A stretch of 10,446 bases of DNA from RGIG3009 sp045630765 (GTDB lineage Bacteria > Bacillota > Clostridia > Oscillospirales > Acutalibacteraceae), in NCBI GenBank assembly GCA_045630765.1, contig JAZQTM010000029.1:1-10446 (forward strand). The letters are read 5' to 3'. A model generated the notes under the pieces. It ran no database searches and had not been told where the DNA came from. It saw nothing but the letters and a program-made list of their open reading frames with translations. This document shows positions 1 through 6,462 of the stretch, piece after piece. A program made the position numbers and the translations under genes. The number at the start of each line of letters is the position of its first letter. The first letter of the stretch is position 1.

Positions 1-786
1 GAAACGGTGGAATCGGTGCTGATGAGCTATCATCACGGATGGTCGCAGTGCTTGTCTACGCAGGTCGGTTGCCGTATGGGGTGCTCGTTCTGTGCAACAG
101 GAATGGGCGGGTTGTCCCGCAATTTGTCAGCGGCAGAAATGCTTTCTCAGATTGAAACGGCACAGCGCGATCGCGGTATCCGCGTATCGTCGGTGGTCCT
201 GATGGGAATGGGCGAGCCGCTTGACAACTATGATAATGTTTTACGTTTTTTAAGAATGCTCTCCGAGCCTGGTGGTGTTCATATCGGGATGCGTCACGTA
301 TCCCTGTCCACTTGCGGCTTGGTAGATCATATATATCGGTTAATGGAGGAAAACTTGCAGTTGACACTGTCGGTATCTCTCCACGCGCCGAACAACGAGA
401 TCCGATCGCAGTTGATGCCGATCAACCGCCGTTATCCGGTGGAGGATCTCTTGGAGGCATGCCGTCGTTACGCGGATACCACCGGTCGACGGATCTCCTT
501 TGAATATGCGATGATCCACGGCGTCAACGACAGTGATGCGTGCGCCGAGGAACTTGCGAAACGGTTGCGCGGTATGCTTTGCCACGTAAATTTGATTCCG
601 GCAAACGAGGTCAAAGGCAAAGAACATCGTCGCAGTACCGTTGAGCGACTAAAACAGTTTTCCCGTATTTTGGAGCAACGTGGGCTGACCGTCACGGTCC
701 GCCGCACGTTGGGTGCGGATATTAACGCATCCTGCGGTCAGCTCCGCCGCCAGAAGAGAGAGGAGGAATCGCCATGCGGACGTTAG
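1..786 (+). CDS. rlmN: Dual-specificity 23S rRNA (A2503)/tRNA (A37) C2-methyltransferase RlmN, 5'-truncated by window edge
   Basis: This radical-SAM enzyme adds a methyl group to C2 of A2503 in 23S rRNA and of A37 in some tRNAs. The reading frame is open from base 1, so the N-terminal accessory domain (about 90–100 residues) lies outside the window; 261 codons are present. Counting from base 1, the CRMGCSFC motif gives the [4Fe-4S] cysteines C24, C28 and C31. C17 matches the resolving cysteine (E. coli Cys118) and C245, in NASCGQL, matches the methyl-carrying cysteine (E. coli Cys355). The SAM-binding MGMGEPLDNY motif is at about 68–77. All catalytic residues are therefore intact. Its last 13 bases overlap the phosphatase gene downstream, and the order rlmN–prpC–prkC–rsgA is common in Firmicutes. 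The paralogue Cfr shares these motifs, but gene order and sequence favour RlmN. Confidence 0.96.
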   Translation, partial: ETVESVLMSYHHGWSQCLSTQVGCRMGCSFCATGMGGLSRNLSAAEMLSQIETAQRDRGIRVSSVVLMGMGEPLDNYDNVLRFLRMLSEPGGVHIGMRHVSLSTCGLVDHIYRLMEENLQLTLSVSLHAPNNEIRSQLMPINRRYPVEDLLEACRRYADTTGRRISFEYAMIHGVNDSDACAEELAKRLRGMLCHVNLIPANEVKGKEHRRSTVERLKQFSRILEQRGLTVTVRRTLGADINASCGQLRRQKREEESPCGR

Positions 787-1523
787 GTGCATCTCACGCG
801 GGACGTGTACGCCCCAGCAATCAAGATGCGTATGTCTGTGGTATGCTTACTGCCGGTACAGCCTTTGCCGTTGTTTGTGACGGTATGGGCGGTGCAAACG
901 GCGGCAACGTAGCCAGTGCGATCGCAATGCGTTGCATTGCCGATCACATCGTGGATGAATATCGCGAAAACGCGACACCTGCTGTGGTGCGGCGTTTATT
1001 GGAATCGGCGATCTCAGCTGCCAACCAAGAGGTTTTTGATGCGGCTGTGGAGGATGAGTCGTTGCGGGGAATGGGCACCACCGTTGTGGCGGTTATTGCC
1101 AATGACCGTGACGTGTGTATTGCCCACGTCGGTGACAGCCGTGCGTATCTGGTGACGCATACGGATATTGCGCAGATTACCCGCGACCATTCGGTTGTTC
1201 AGGATATGGTGGAAAAAGGACAAATCACCGCCGATCAGGCGCGTTTCCACCCGCAAAAACATTTCCTTACCCGTGCACTTGGTGTGGAAGATGACGTTCG
1301 GTGTGATTTTACCGTTCTTCCGTTCCCGGAAGATGGGACTGTGTTGATTTGCTCAGACGGTCTTTCCAATATGGTTGAACCGGATACGCTGCAATCTCTT
1401 GTTCGCACGTTCCCGTTTGAGGAAATTCCTCAAAAGCTTATTAACACGGCGAATTTAGCGGGCGGCAGTGACAATATTACGGTCGTTTCGATTACAAGAC
1501 AGGATAAGGTACAGGAGGCATAA
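774..1523 (+). CDS. stp: PP2C-family Ser/Thr protein phosphatase (Stp/PrpC)
   Basis: This cytoplasmic Mn/Mg-dependent phosphatase reverses phosphorylation by the PASTA kinase encoded next to it. Its 249 residues match the family length of about 240–260. Expected PP2C motifs appear in order: SNQDAY with D18, CDGMGG with metal ligands D36 and G37, GTTVVAV (101–107), HVGDSRAYL (118–126), TRDHS followed by the flap-like VEKGQIT, LTRALG (165–170), SDGL with D195, and GGSDNIT with D233. The ATG at 774 is preceded by AGGAGG (761–766) at a 7-base spacing. It lies inside the end of rlmN (13-base overlap), so translation is probably coupled. The stop overlaps the kinase start in TAATG. No promoter is visible, so expression should come from upstream of rlmN. 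The family assignment is very secure; the symbol follows context (prpC in B. subtilis). Confidence 0.96.
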   Translation: MRTLGASHAGRVRPSNQDAYVCGMLTAGTAFAVVCDGMGGANGGNVASAIAMRCIADHIVDEYRENATPAVVRRLLESAISAANQEVFDAAVEDESLRGMGTTVVAVIANDRDVCIAHVGDSRAYLVTHTDIAQITRDHSVVQDMVEKGQITADQARFHPQKHFLTRALGVEDDVRCDFTVLPFPEDGTVLICSDGLSNMVEPDTLQSLVRTFPFEEIPQKLINTANLAGGSDNITVVSITRQDKVQEA

Positions 1524-3553
1524 TGATGGATAAATATGTCGGAAAGCGTTTAGACGGACGCTATGAGATCAAGGAGATCATTGGTGTCGGTGGCATGGCG
1601 TATGTGTACAAGGCCTATGATAACATCGACAACCGTATCGTTGCTGTTAAGATTCTTAAGGAGGAATATCTCCAAAACGAGGAGTTCACCCGTCGATTCA
1701 AAAACGAATCCAAGGCGATTGCTATTCTTTCACACCCCAACATCGTCAAAGTGTATGACGTCAGTTTTGGGGACAGAATGCAGTATATCGTTATGGAGTA
1801 CGTTGATGGTATTACTTTAAAGGAATACATCGACGATCAGGACGAATTCAAGTGGAAAGAAGCGGTGCACTTCACTGTGCAGATCCTGCGCGCGCTGCAG
1901 CACGCACACGACAAGGGTATCGTTCACCGCGATATTAAACCTCAGAACATAATGCTGTTGCCGGACGGCACCATCAAAGTTGCTGATTTCGGTATTGCAC
2001 GTTTTTCTCGTCAAGATATTCGTGCCACGCGTTCCACCGATAAGGCGATCGGCTCGGTACATTACATCAGCCCCGAACAGGCGCGTGGTGAGATCACCGA
2101 TGAAAAAGCGGATATTTATTCCGTCGGTGTGATGCTGTACGAGATGCTCACAGGAAAGCTTCCCTTCGACGCGGACAGTGCGGTTTCGATTGCCATTATG
2201 CAGATGCAGTCGGAGGCACAGCCGCCCCGCCAGGTCAATGCGGCGATCCCTGAAGGATTAGAGGACATCACTGTCAAAGCAATGCAAAAGGATACGTCCA
2301 AGCGCTATCAGTCTGCGGCAGAAATGCTCTATGACATTGACGAGTTCAAGAAAAACCCCAGTATTCATTTCGAATATAAGTATTTCGTGGACGAAAGCCC
2401 CACACGGTATATGGACACCATCAGCAAGGTGCGTGGCGATGAACCCGTAAAACCATCCGGACGTGCACGTGCTGAAGTGAACGAGGATGAGGGAGAGGAA
2501 AAGAAGCCGTTCCCCGTGATTCCGGTGCTGTGTGCCGTGATCGGTGCGTTCTTGCTTATTGCGGTTATTTTCGTGTTCACCGTATTGGGTGATAAATTCT
2601 TCAATAATGATTCCGAGCAGATCGAGGTGCCGCAATTCGTCGGTATGACGTTGGATGAGATCTCGAGCAACCCCGAATATATGCAGTGGTTTAATTTTGA
2701 GACGGCAAAAGAGCAGTACAGCGACGAGCCCGTCGGCACCGTCATTGACCAGTCTTTGGAAGAGGGCATTATGGTCAAAAAAGGCGTGAAATCCATCACT
2801 TTGACGGTCAGTAAAGGTCCGAACTTGGTACAGATCCCCAATGTGGTCGGTCAGCACCGCGATGCGGCACAGGCGGCACTTGAAAATGCGGGCTTTGTTG
2901 TCAAGTATACGCTGGATGTCAGCAATGAGGTGGCGGTTGATTTCGTTATCTCGTTGTCGCCTGCAGAGTATCCTGATAAAATGAATTTCGGCTCCGAGAT
3001 CACGATGGTGGTCAGCAGCGGTGAGATTCCGGCGGATCCGGTAGCGATGCCTGACGTGACGAACCTTTCCAAGGATCAAGCGATCCTTTTGCTGGAGGGT
3101 GCCGGCTTTACCGTGGCGGAAACCGACATTGCGTACGTGGACGATTCCAGTGTTCCGGCAAATACGGTTATTTGGCAGAGCATTGCGGCTGACACCCCGA
3201 CCGTACCCGGTACGGCTGTCAAACTGCGCATAAGCACCGGTTTTGCACAGGTGAAAGTGCAAGTTCAGTTGCCCACGCAGATGACGACGCCGATCGATAT
3301 GCAGGTTTTTGTCGGCGGCGAGTTAAAAGAAACCTTTACGGGACTGCTTCCGAATGAGGTTAAGGTCAAAAACGTGATGGTAAGCGAAAAATCGGAGTCC
3401 TATGCCGTGACGATTCGTATTGCGGATAACGGGAAAGACAATTACGTCGCATACGCAAAATATACCGTTAACGGTAAGACCGGTGAGGTTACGGTTATCG
3501 AAGCGCCTAACCAGAATGCGCTGGTACCTTCCGGCGGCGCGGTAACGGGATGA
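1523..3553 (+). CDS. prkC: Membrane PASTA-domain Ser/Thr protein kinase (PrkC/Stk1)
   Basis: This eukaryotic-type kinase senses muropeptide or lipid II outside the cell and phosphorylates division, wall-synthesis, translation and germination targets inside. The cytoplasmic kinase domain covers about residues 12–275: glycine loop GVGGMAYVYK (21–30), lysine K43, HRDIKPQN with D137, DFG (155–157), SPEQARG (183–189), and activation-loop candidates T169, S171 and T172. A charged juxtamembrane linker leads to one membrane segment (about 331–355). Three extracellular PASTA repeats follow (about 366–432, 434–500 and 505–573), then a further 100-residue C-terminal region (574–676) that is not PASTA-like. 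Two adjacent ATGs (1523 and 1526) are possible starts. AGGAGG at 1513–1518 lies 4 bases from the first and 7 from the second, so 1526 may be the real start. The gene overlaps stp by one base (TAATG) and rsgA by four (ATGA). All catalytic residues are present. Confidence 0.96.
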   Translation: MMDKYVGKRLDGRYEIKEIIGVGGMAYVYKAYDNIDNRIVAVKILKEEYLQNEEFTRRFKNESKAIAILSHPNIVKVYDVSFGDRMQYIVMEYVDGITLKEYIDDQDEFKWKEAVHFTVQILRALQHAHDKGIVHRDIKPQNIMLLPDGTIKVADFGIARFSRQDIRATRSTDKAIGSVHYISPEQARGEITDEKADIYSVGVMLYEMLTGKLPFDADSAVSIAIMQMQSEAQPPRQVNAAIPEGLEDITVKAMQKDTSKRYQSAAEMLYDIDEFKKNPSIHFEYKYFVDESPTRYMDTISKVRGDEPVKPSGRARAEVNEDEGEEKKPFPVIPVLCAVIGAFLLIAVIFVFTVLGDKFFNNDSEQIEVPQFVGMTLDEISSNPEYMQWFNFETAKEQYSDEPVGTVIDQSLEEGIMVKKGVKSITLTVSKGPNLVQIPNVVGQHRDAAQAALENAGFVVKYTLDVSNEVAVDFVISLSPAEYPDKMNFGSEITMVVSSGEIPADPVAMPDVTNLSKDQAILLLEGAGFTVAETDIAYVDDSSVPANTVIWQSIAADTPTVPGTAVKLRISTGFAQVKVQVQLPTQMTTPIDMQVFVGGELKETFTGLLPNEVKVKNVMVSEKSESYAVTIRIADNGKDNYVAYAKYTVNGKTGEVTVIEAPNQNALVPSGGAVTG

Positions 3554-4446
3554 TGACAGCAGTAAAACAAAGCGGGTTGATCCTGCAAAGTATCGGCGGT
3601 TTCTATTACGTAGAAACCGCCGATGCGGTTTATGAATGTAAGGCACGCGGAGCATTTCGAAAAGAAGGGGTAACCCCGCTTTCCGGTGATCGTGTGACCA
3701 TTACCGCACAGGCGGACGGCACCGGTATATTGGAGGAGATCCTTCCGCGCCGTAACGCGTTGGTGCGTCCACCGGTGGCAAATCTGGACTGCTTGGCGAT
3801 CGTTGCTTCAGTTGCGGAACCAAAGCCAAACTTGCAACTCTTGGACAAACTGATTGCGATCGCGGAGGATGCTCTCATTGAACCGATCGTGGTGATTACG
3901 AAATCCGATCTGGATGAAACGGAAGCGTTGGAGAGTATTTATCGTACTGCCGGATTTCCGGTGTTTACGGTGACCAATACCGACCTCGGTTCTGCGGCAC
4001 CGCTGATGACGTTTTTGAAGGGCAAGGTTACAGCATTCAGCGGCAATTCCGGTGTCGGGAAATCCAGCTTGCTCAACTTGATTGATCCTGCACTTTGCCG
4101 CGAGACCGGAGAAATCAGCAAAAAGCTTGGTCGCGGACGGCATACCACGCGTTCGGTCGTGCTGTTACCTTTGTCGGGCGGCGGGTATTTGGCGGATACG
4201 CCCGGATTTTCTGCGTTGGATATGGAACGCACACAGCCTATCGATAAAGACGACTTGTTCAACTGTTTCCGTGAGTTTGAATCCTATTTTGGAAAATGCC
4301 GTTTTTCGGGTTGCTCTCACGTGCACGAGCCGGACTGCGCAATTCGCGCGGCGGTAGAGGCGGGAGAGATTGCCAAGTCGCGCTATGAAAGTTACGTTGC
4401 TATGTATAACGAAGCGAAGGCGCGAAAGCCTTGGGAAAACACATAA
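3550..4446 (+). CDS. rsgA: Ribosome small-subunit maturation GTPase RsgA (YjeQ/CpgA/YloQ)
   Basis: RsgA is a circularly permuted GTPase that checks late assembly of the 30S subunit; in B. subtilis the orthologue CpgA is a PrkC substrate. The 298 residues fit the family. An OB-fold domain covers about 1–70. The GTPase motifs come in the permuted order: G4 TKSD (117–120), G1 GNSGVGKS (165–172), G2 HTT (198–200) and G3 DTPG (216–219). The C-terminal zinc site is C250, C255, H257 and C263. The start overlaps the prkC stop (ATGA, 3550–3553), and a second ATG follows directly at 3553. No clear Shine-Dalgarno sequence precedes either; the upstream bases are GC-rich (CCGGCGGCGCGG). Initiation probably depends on ribosomes finishing prkC. 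It is the last gene of the operon, 7 bases before a terminator hairpin. Confidence 0.96.
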   Translation: MMTAVKQSGLILQSIGGFYYVETADAVYECKARGAFRKEGVTPLSGDRVTITAQADGTGILEEILPRRNALVRPPVANLDCLAIVASVAEPKPNLQLLDKLIAIAEDALIEPIVVITKSDLDETEALESIYRTAGFPVFTVTNTDLGSAAPLMTFLKGKVTAFSGNSGVGKSSLLNLIDPALCRETGEISKKLGRGRHTTRSVVLLPLSGGGYLADTPGFSALDMERTQPIDKDDLFNCFREFESYFGKCRFSGCSHVHEPDCAIRAAVEAGEIAKSRYESYVAMYNEAKARKPWENT

Positions 4447-4453
4447 ATCCGTT

Positions 4454-4485
4454 GACCGACAGTGAGAAACTGTCGGTCTTTTTTT
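4454..4485 (+). terminator. Intrinsic terminator after rsgA
   Basis: A perfect 10-bp stem (GACCGACAGT at 4454–4463 paired with ACTGTCGGTC at 4469–4478) with a 5-base loop (GAGAA) is followed by seven T residues. It starts 7 bases after the rsgA stop and closes the rlmN–stp–prkC–rsgA operon, separating it from the small sporulation-type genes that follow. Confidence 0.93.
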
Positions 4486-4513
4486 GTCACCTTTTTCTCT
4501 TTTCCGAATACGC

Positions 4514-4525
4514 TGATAATACAAC
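4514..4525 (+). promoter_or_regulatory. Possible −10 region for the small-gene pair (sigma-E-like or extended −10 type)
   Basis: Between the rsgA terminator and the first small gene is TGATAATACAAC. The part AATACAAC (4518–4525) matches six of eight positions of the B. subtilis sigma-E −10 consensus CATACAAT, while TGATAAT resembles a housekeeping −10 box. No convincing −35 element of either type lies 14–17 bases upstream. A sigma-E start here would give a very short leader, beginning just before the ribosome binding site at 4534–4540. It is offered as a tentative promoter because a new transcript must start after the terminator. Confidence 0.3.
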
Positions 4526-4549
4526 CGTCGTTTAAGGAGAGTGTTCGTT

Positions 4550-4696
4550 ATGAGAAGAAGAAACAGTTGTACGGGTGGGTATTTTGCCGCTTTTGGTTTT
4601 GGTATGCTGGCGGCTCTTGTTTTTCCCGTTCGTTTCATTCTCATCGTGGCGGCGGTAGCGCTGGTCTTGGCGGGCCTTTCGTTGGTTCGCTGTTGA
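4550..4696 (+). CDS. Small (48-residue) predicted two-pass membrane protein of unknown function
   Basis: The protein is not recognised. It opens with a basic stretch (MRRRNSCTGG) and then holds two hydrophobic segments (about residues 11–26 and 29–46) separated by a PVR turn, ending VRC. That pattern suggests a helical hairpin with both ends facing the cytoplasm. The ribosome binding site AAGGAGA (4534–4540) lies 9 bases before the ATG, and the TGA is at 4694–4696. The frame is free of stops, has a good binding site, and is flanked by a terminator upstream and the SpoVM-like gene 22 bases downstream, which together argue that it is real. Co-transcription with the SpoVM-like gene is likely because no terminator lies between them; a role at the forespore membrane is inference only. 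A longer frame across the same bases (4462–4737) starts inside the terminator hairpin and looks like a shadow. Confidence 0.68.
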   Translation: MRRRNSCTGGYFAAFGFGMLAALVFPVRFILIVAAVALVLAGLSLVRC

Positions 4697-4718
4697 AATC
4701 TATGAGGGAGGCAAGCTT

Positions 4719-4811
4719 ATGCAAATCGTCATCGTAAAGAGCCCCAAATTCTTTGGCAGCATTCTGAGAAAGGTCTTTAAAATTCCAAAAACCGATTATC
4801 CGGCATCTTAA
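4719..4811 (+). CDS. spoVM: SpoVM-like spore coat-anchoring peptide (30 residues)
   Basis: SpoVM is a tiny amphipathic helix that inserts into the convex outer forespore membrane and anchors SpoIVA, the base of the spore coat. This peptide shares K7, P9, K10, F11, G13, I15 and R17 with B. subtilis SpoVM (26 residues) at identical positions counted from Met1, with no gap: KSPKFFGSILRK here against KLPKFLGGIVRA. P9 is important for curvature recognition in B. subtilis. The sequence then has further basic residues and a short TDYPAS tail. GGAGG at 4707–4711 lies 7 bases before the ATG. In B. subtilis spoVM is also downstream of prpC–prkC–cpgA, which supports orthology. A hairpin terminator begins 9 bases after the stop. 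The main doubt is the short length over which similarity can be judged; the residue comparison was made from memory of the B. subtilis sequence. Confidence 0.85.
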   Translation: MQIVIVKSPKFFGSILRKVFKIPKTDYPAS

Positions 4812-4820
4812 AACAAAGGG

Positions 4821-4848
4821 GAGGCGCACAGCGCCTCTTTTCTTTTTT
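4821..4848 (+). terminator. Intrinsic terminator after the SpoVM-like gene
   Basis: A perfect 7-bp GC-rich stem (GAGGCGC 4821–4827 with GCGCCTC 4831–4837) and a 3-base loop (ACA) are followed by TTTTCTTTTTT. The preceding AAAGGG can extend the stem through G–T pairs. It ends the two-gene unit and implies that the sipL-like gene has its own promoter. Confidence 0.9.
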
Positions 4849-4849
4849 G

Positions 4850-4878
4850 GTATATTTCTGCTTTCCTTTGAATATAGT
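4850..4878 (+). promoter_or_regulatory. Candidate sigma-E-type promoter for the sipL-like gene
   Basis: GTATATT (4850–4856) matches six of seven positions of the B. subtilis sigma-E −35 consensus (K-M-ATATT). After 14 bases, AATATAGT (4871–4878) matches five of eight of the −10 consensus CATACAMT. A start near 4885 would leave the ribosome binding site (AAAGGAGAG, 4898–4906) inside the transcript. It sits directly after the terminator T-tract, where a promoter is needed, and sigma-E control is what is known for sipL. The −10 match is imperfect, so this is a suggestion. Confidence 0.4.
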
Positions 4879-4912
4879 GAGATAGAACAAGCCGTACAAA
4901 GGAGAGAGATGG

Positions 4913-6433
4913 ATGGAACTTCAAACGACCATGCGACGGATCGGAATGACGCAAACAATATTTGATGATTTTGATGAGCGTCCTGTCGATTGTGATTTTA
5001 TGCTTCCGGACTTTTTGCCGGATATTGCTGCCGTCTTAAAGTGTACTATGAAACCGATCGTGCAATCGCATCAGATCAGTGGCGATCGTGTGATGGCTGA
5101 CGGAATGGTATATCTACACGTACTGTACTTGGACGAAGATCGTCGGTGTGTACGCAGCTTTGAAAACTCACAGCCGTTCACATCCGTGTTTACCGTCAAA
5201 GACATTTCTGCTGCTGACCATATCGCGTTGAGTGCCAAATGCAATTACGTAAACTGTCGGGCAACCGGTCCGCGCCGTGTGGATATTCACGGTGCCTTTA
5301 GCGTAAAATTGACGGTTACCGGTCGCTCGGATACCGAGGTGGTGCAAGCTGCCGAGGCACGCGATCTGTATACGAAGGGTTGTAAGATCAGTTGTACTGC
5401 CGACGGCGGTGGTGCAGAAAAAGTTTTCACGATCAACGAGGTGCTGGAACTGGATTCCGAACAGGCGGCGGAAACGATCGTTCGTGCGGAGGCACACATT
5501 TGTATCAGTGAATGTAAACAATTGCCCGGCAAGGCGGTTGTGAAAGGCGATTTGTTGCTGAAAACGGTATATGCCACCGATACGGTTGCCGGTACGCTTT
5601 CTCAAACAAAACACGACATTCCTTTTAGTCAAATTTTAGACGTTGAGACGTTGACCGAAGAAACGTTTTGCGAATGTTTGGGCGAAATTATGTCGTGCGA
5701 AGTACGCCTCTCTCAAAACCCGAACGGAGAAAACCGTTTGTTATCCGTCAGCGTAAAATCGCTATTGTCGTTGCGATGCTTTGTTCAGGAGGATTGCGAG
5801 GTCTTGACCGATGCTTTTCACACCATGTATCCGCTTTCTATGTCAACGCAGCGCATTATGCCGTGCCGTATTACCGATCTGTCACGGGAGACCGTTACCG
5901 TACAGCAATCGTTATCCTTGCCCGATAGCGGTATTCAGGAAATCCTTGACGTGTGGAGTGAGGTCGTCACCGTTTCTTGTCAGGACGGCTCACTGCAGGG
6001 GCAGTTATTGGTACAACTGATCGCTCGCGATGCGAATGGCATAGTCGCGTATTATGAACGACCGTTAGATATCAATGTTTCACTTAACAACGTATGTGAT
6101 CAGACCGCTGTCAGTGCTGACGTATTGGATACGGAATGTGTCTTGACCGGGGAACGTGCGGAACTTCGAATTCTTTTGCTTGTTTGCCGCCGTACCAATG
6201 CAACAGAGAGTCATCTTGCCATTACCGCTTTGCAGGCGGATGAAAGTGCGCCGCATCCTTGCACACAGGGAATGGAAAACTGCCAAGTAAAGGTTTGCTT
6301 TGCCAAAGCGGGCGATTCCCTGTGGGAGATTGCCAAGGCAGAGCACGCTTCGCCGATCGCTTTGATGAAAGAGAACAACTTAACCGAGGAAATCTTACAG
6401 AGTCGAGCAACGCTGTTGATTCCGTTATGCTAA
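4913..6433 (+). CDS. sipL: SPOCS (DUF3794)/LysM protein, SipL-like spore coat morphogenesis factor
   Basis: SipL in C. difficile binds SpoIVA through its LysM domain and is needed for the coat to encase the forespore; it is the clostridial counterpart of SpoVID. This 506-residue protein has three beta-rich regions that look like SPOCS units (about 35–137, 185–290 and 325–428, boundaries approximate). A single C-terminal LysM (about 459–504, core FAKAGDSLWEIAKAEHASP and MKENNL) completes the SipL arrangement. There is no signal peptide or membrane segment, as expected for a mother-cell cytosolic protein. The ATG at 4913 follows GGAG (4901–4904) by 8 bases; an ATG at 4909 is out of frame. The protein has about 23 cysteines and ends in one, which is unusually many. 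Other DUF3794/LysM proteins exist, but adjacency to the SpoVM-like gene favours SipL. Confidence 0.82.
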   Translation: MELQTTMRRIGMTQTIFDDFDERPVDCDFMLPDFLPDIAAVLKCTMKPIVQSHQISGDRVMADGMVYLHVLYLDEDRRCVRSFENSQPFTSVFTVKDISAADHIALSAKCNYVNCRATGPRRVDIHGAFSVKLTVTGRSDTEVVQAAEARDLYTKGCKISCTADGGGAEKVFTINEVLELDSEQAAETIVRAEAHICISECKQLPGKAVVKGDLLLKTVYATDTVAGTLSQTKHDIPFSQILDVETLTEETFCECLGEIMSCEVRLSQNPNGENRLLSVSVKSLLSLRCFVQEDCEVLTDAFHTMYPLSMSTQRIMPCRITDLSRETVTVQQSLSLPDSGIQEILDVWSEVVTVSCQDGSLQGQLLVQLIARDANGIVAYYERPLDINVSLNNVCDQTAVSADVLDTECVLTGERAELRILLLVCRRTNATESHLAITALQADESAPHPCTQGMENCQVKVCFAKAGDSLWEIAKAEHASPIALMKENNLTEEILQSRATLLIPLC

Positions 6434-6462
6434 AAAAAGACCGCCGCGAGGCGGTCTTTTTT
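6432..6462. terminator. Bidirectional terminator shared by the sipL-like gene (+) and feoB (−)
   Basis: A perfect 7-bp stem (GACCGCC 6439–6445 with GGCGGTC 6450–6456, loop GCGA) is flanked by seven A residues (6432–6438) and six T residues (6457–6462), so it reads as an intrinsic terminator on both strands. The A-tract includes the last two bases of the sipL-like stop codon (TAA 6431–6433), and the T-tract touches the feoB stop (6462–6464 on the minus strand). The intergenic space is only 28 bases and is nearly all terminator. Confidence 0.93.

Noticed and set aside
2258..3262. 334-codon minus-strand frame antisense to prkC
   Set aside because: It lies fully within the PASTA kinase coding region and its product is rich in His and Arg with no recognisable motif.
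167..3863. GCGATCGC octamer as the cyanobacterial HIP1 repeat
   Set aside because: Only three copies occur and the genes are clearly of Firmicutes type. The more general CGATCG excess explains them.
4462..4737. 91-codon frame overlapping the two small genes
   Set aside because: Its start lies inside the rsgA terminator hairpin, it has no ribosome binding site, and its composition is odd. The 48- and 30-codon frames have good sites and coherent protein features.
4869..4900. Alternative sigma-E-like pair TGAATATA (4869–4876) and CGTACAAA (4893–4900) before the sipL-like gene
   Set aside because: The implied start near 4907 would fall at the end of the ribosome binding site (4898–4906) and remove it from the transcript. 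The pair at 4850–4878 fits better.
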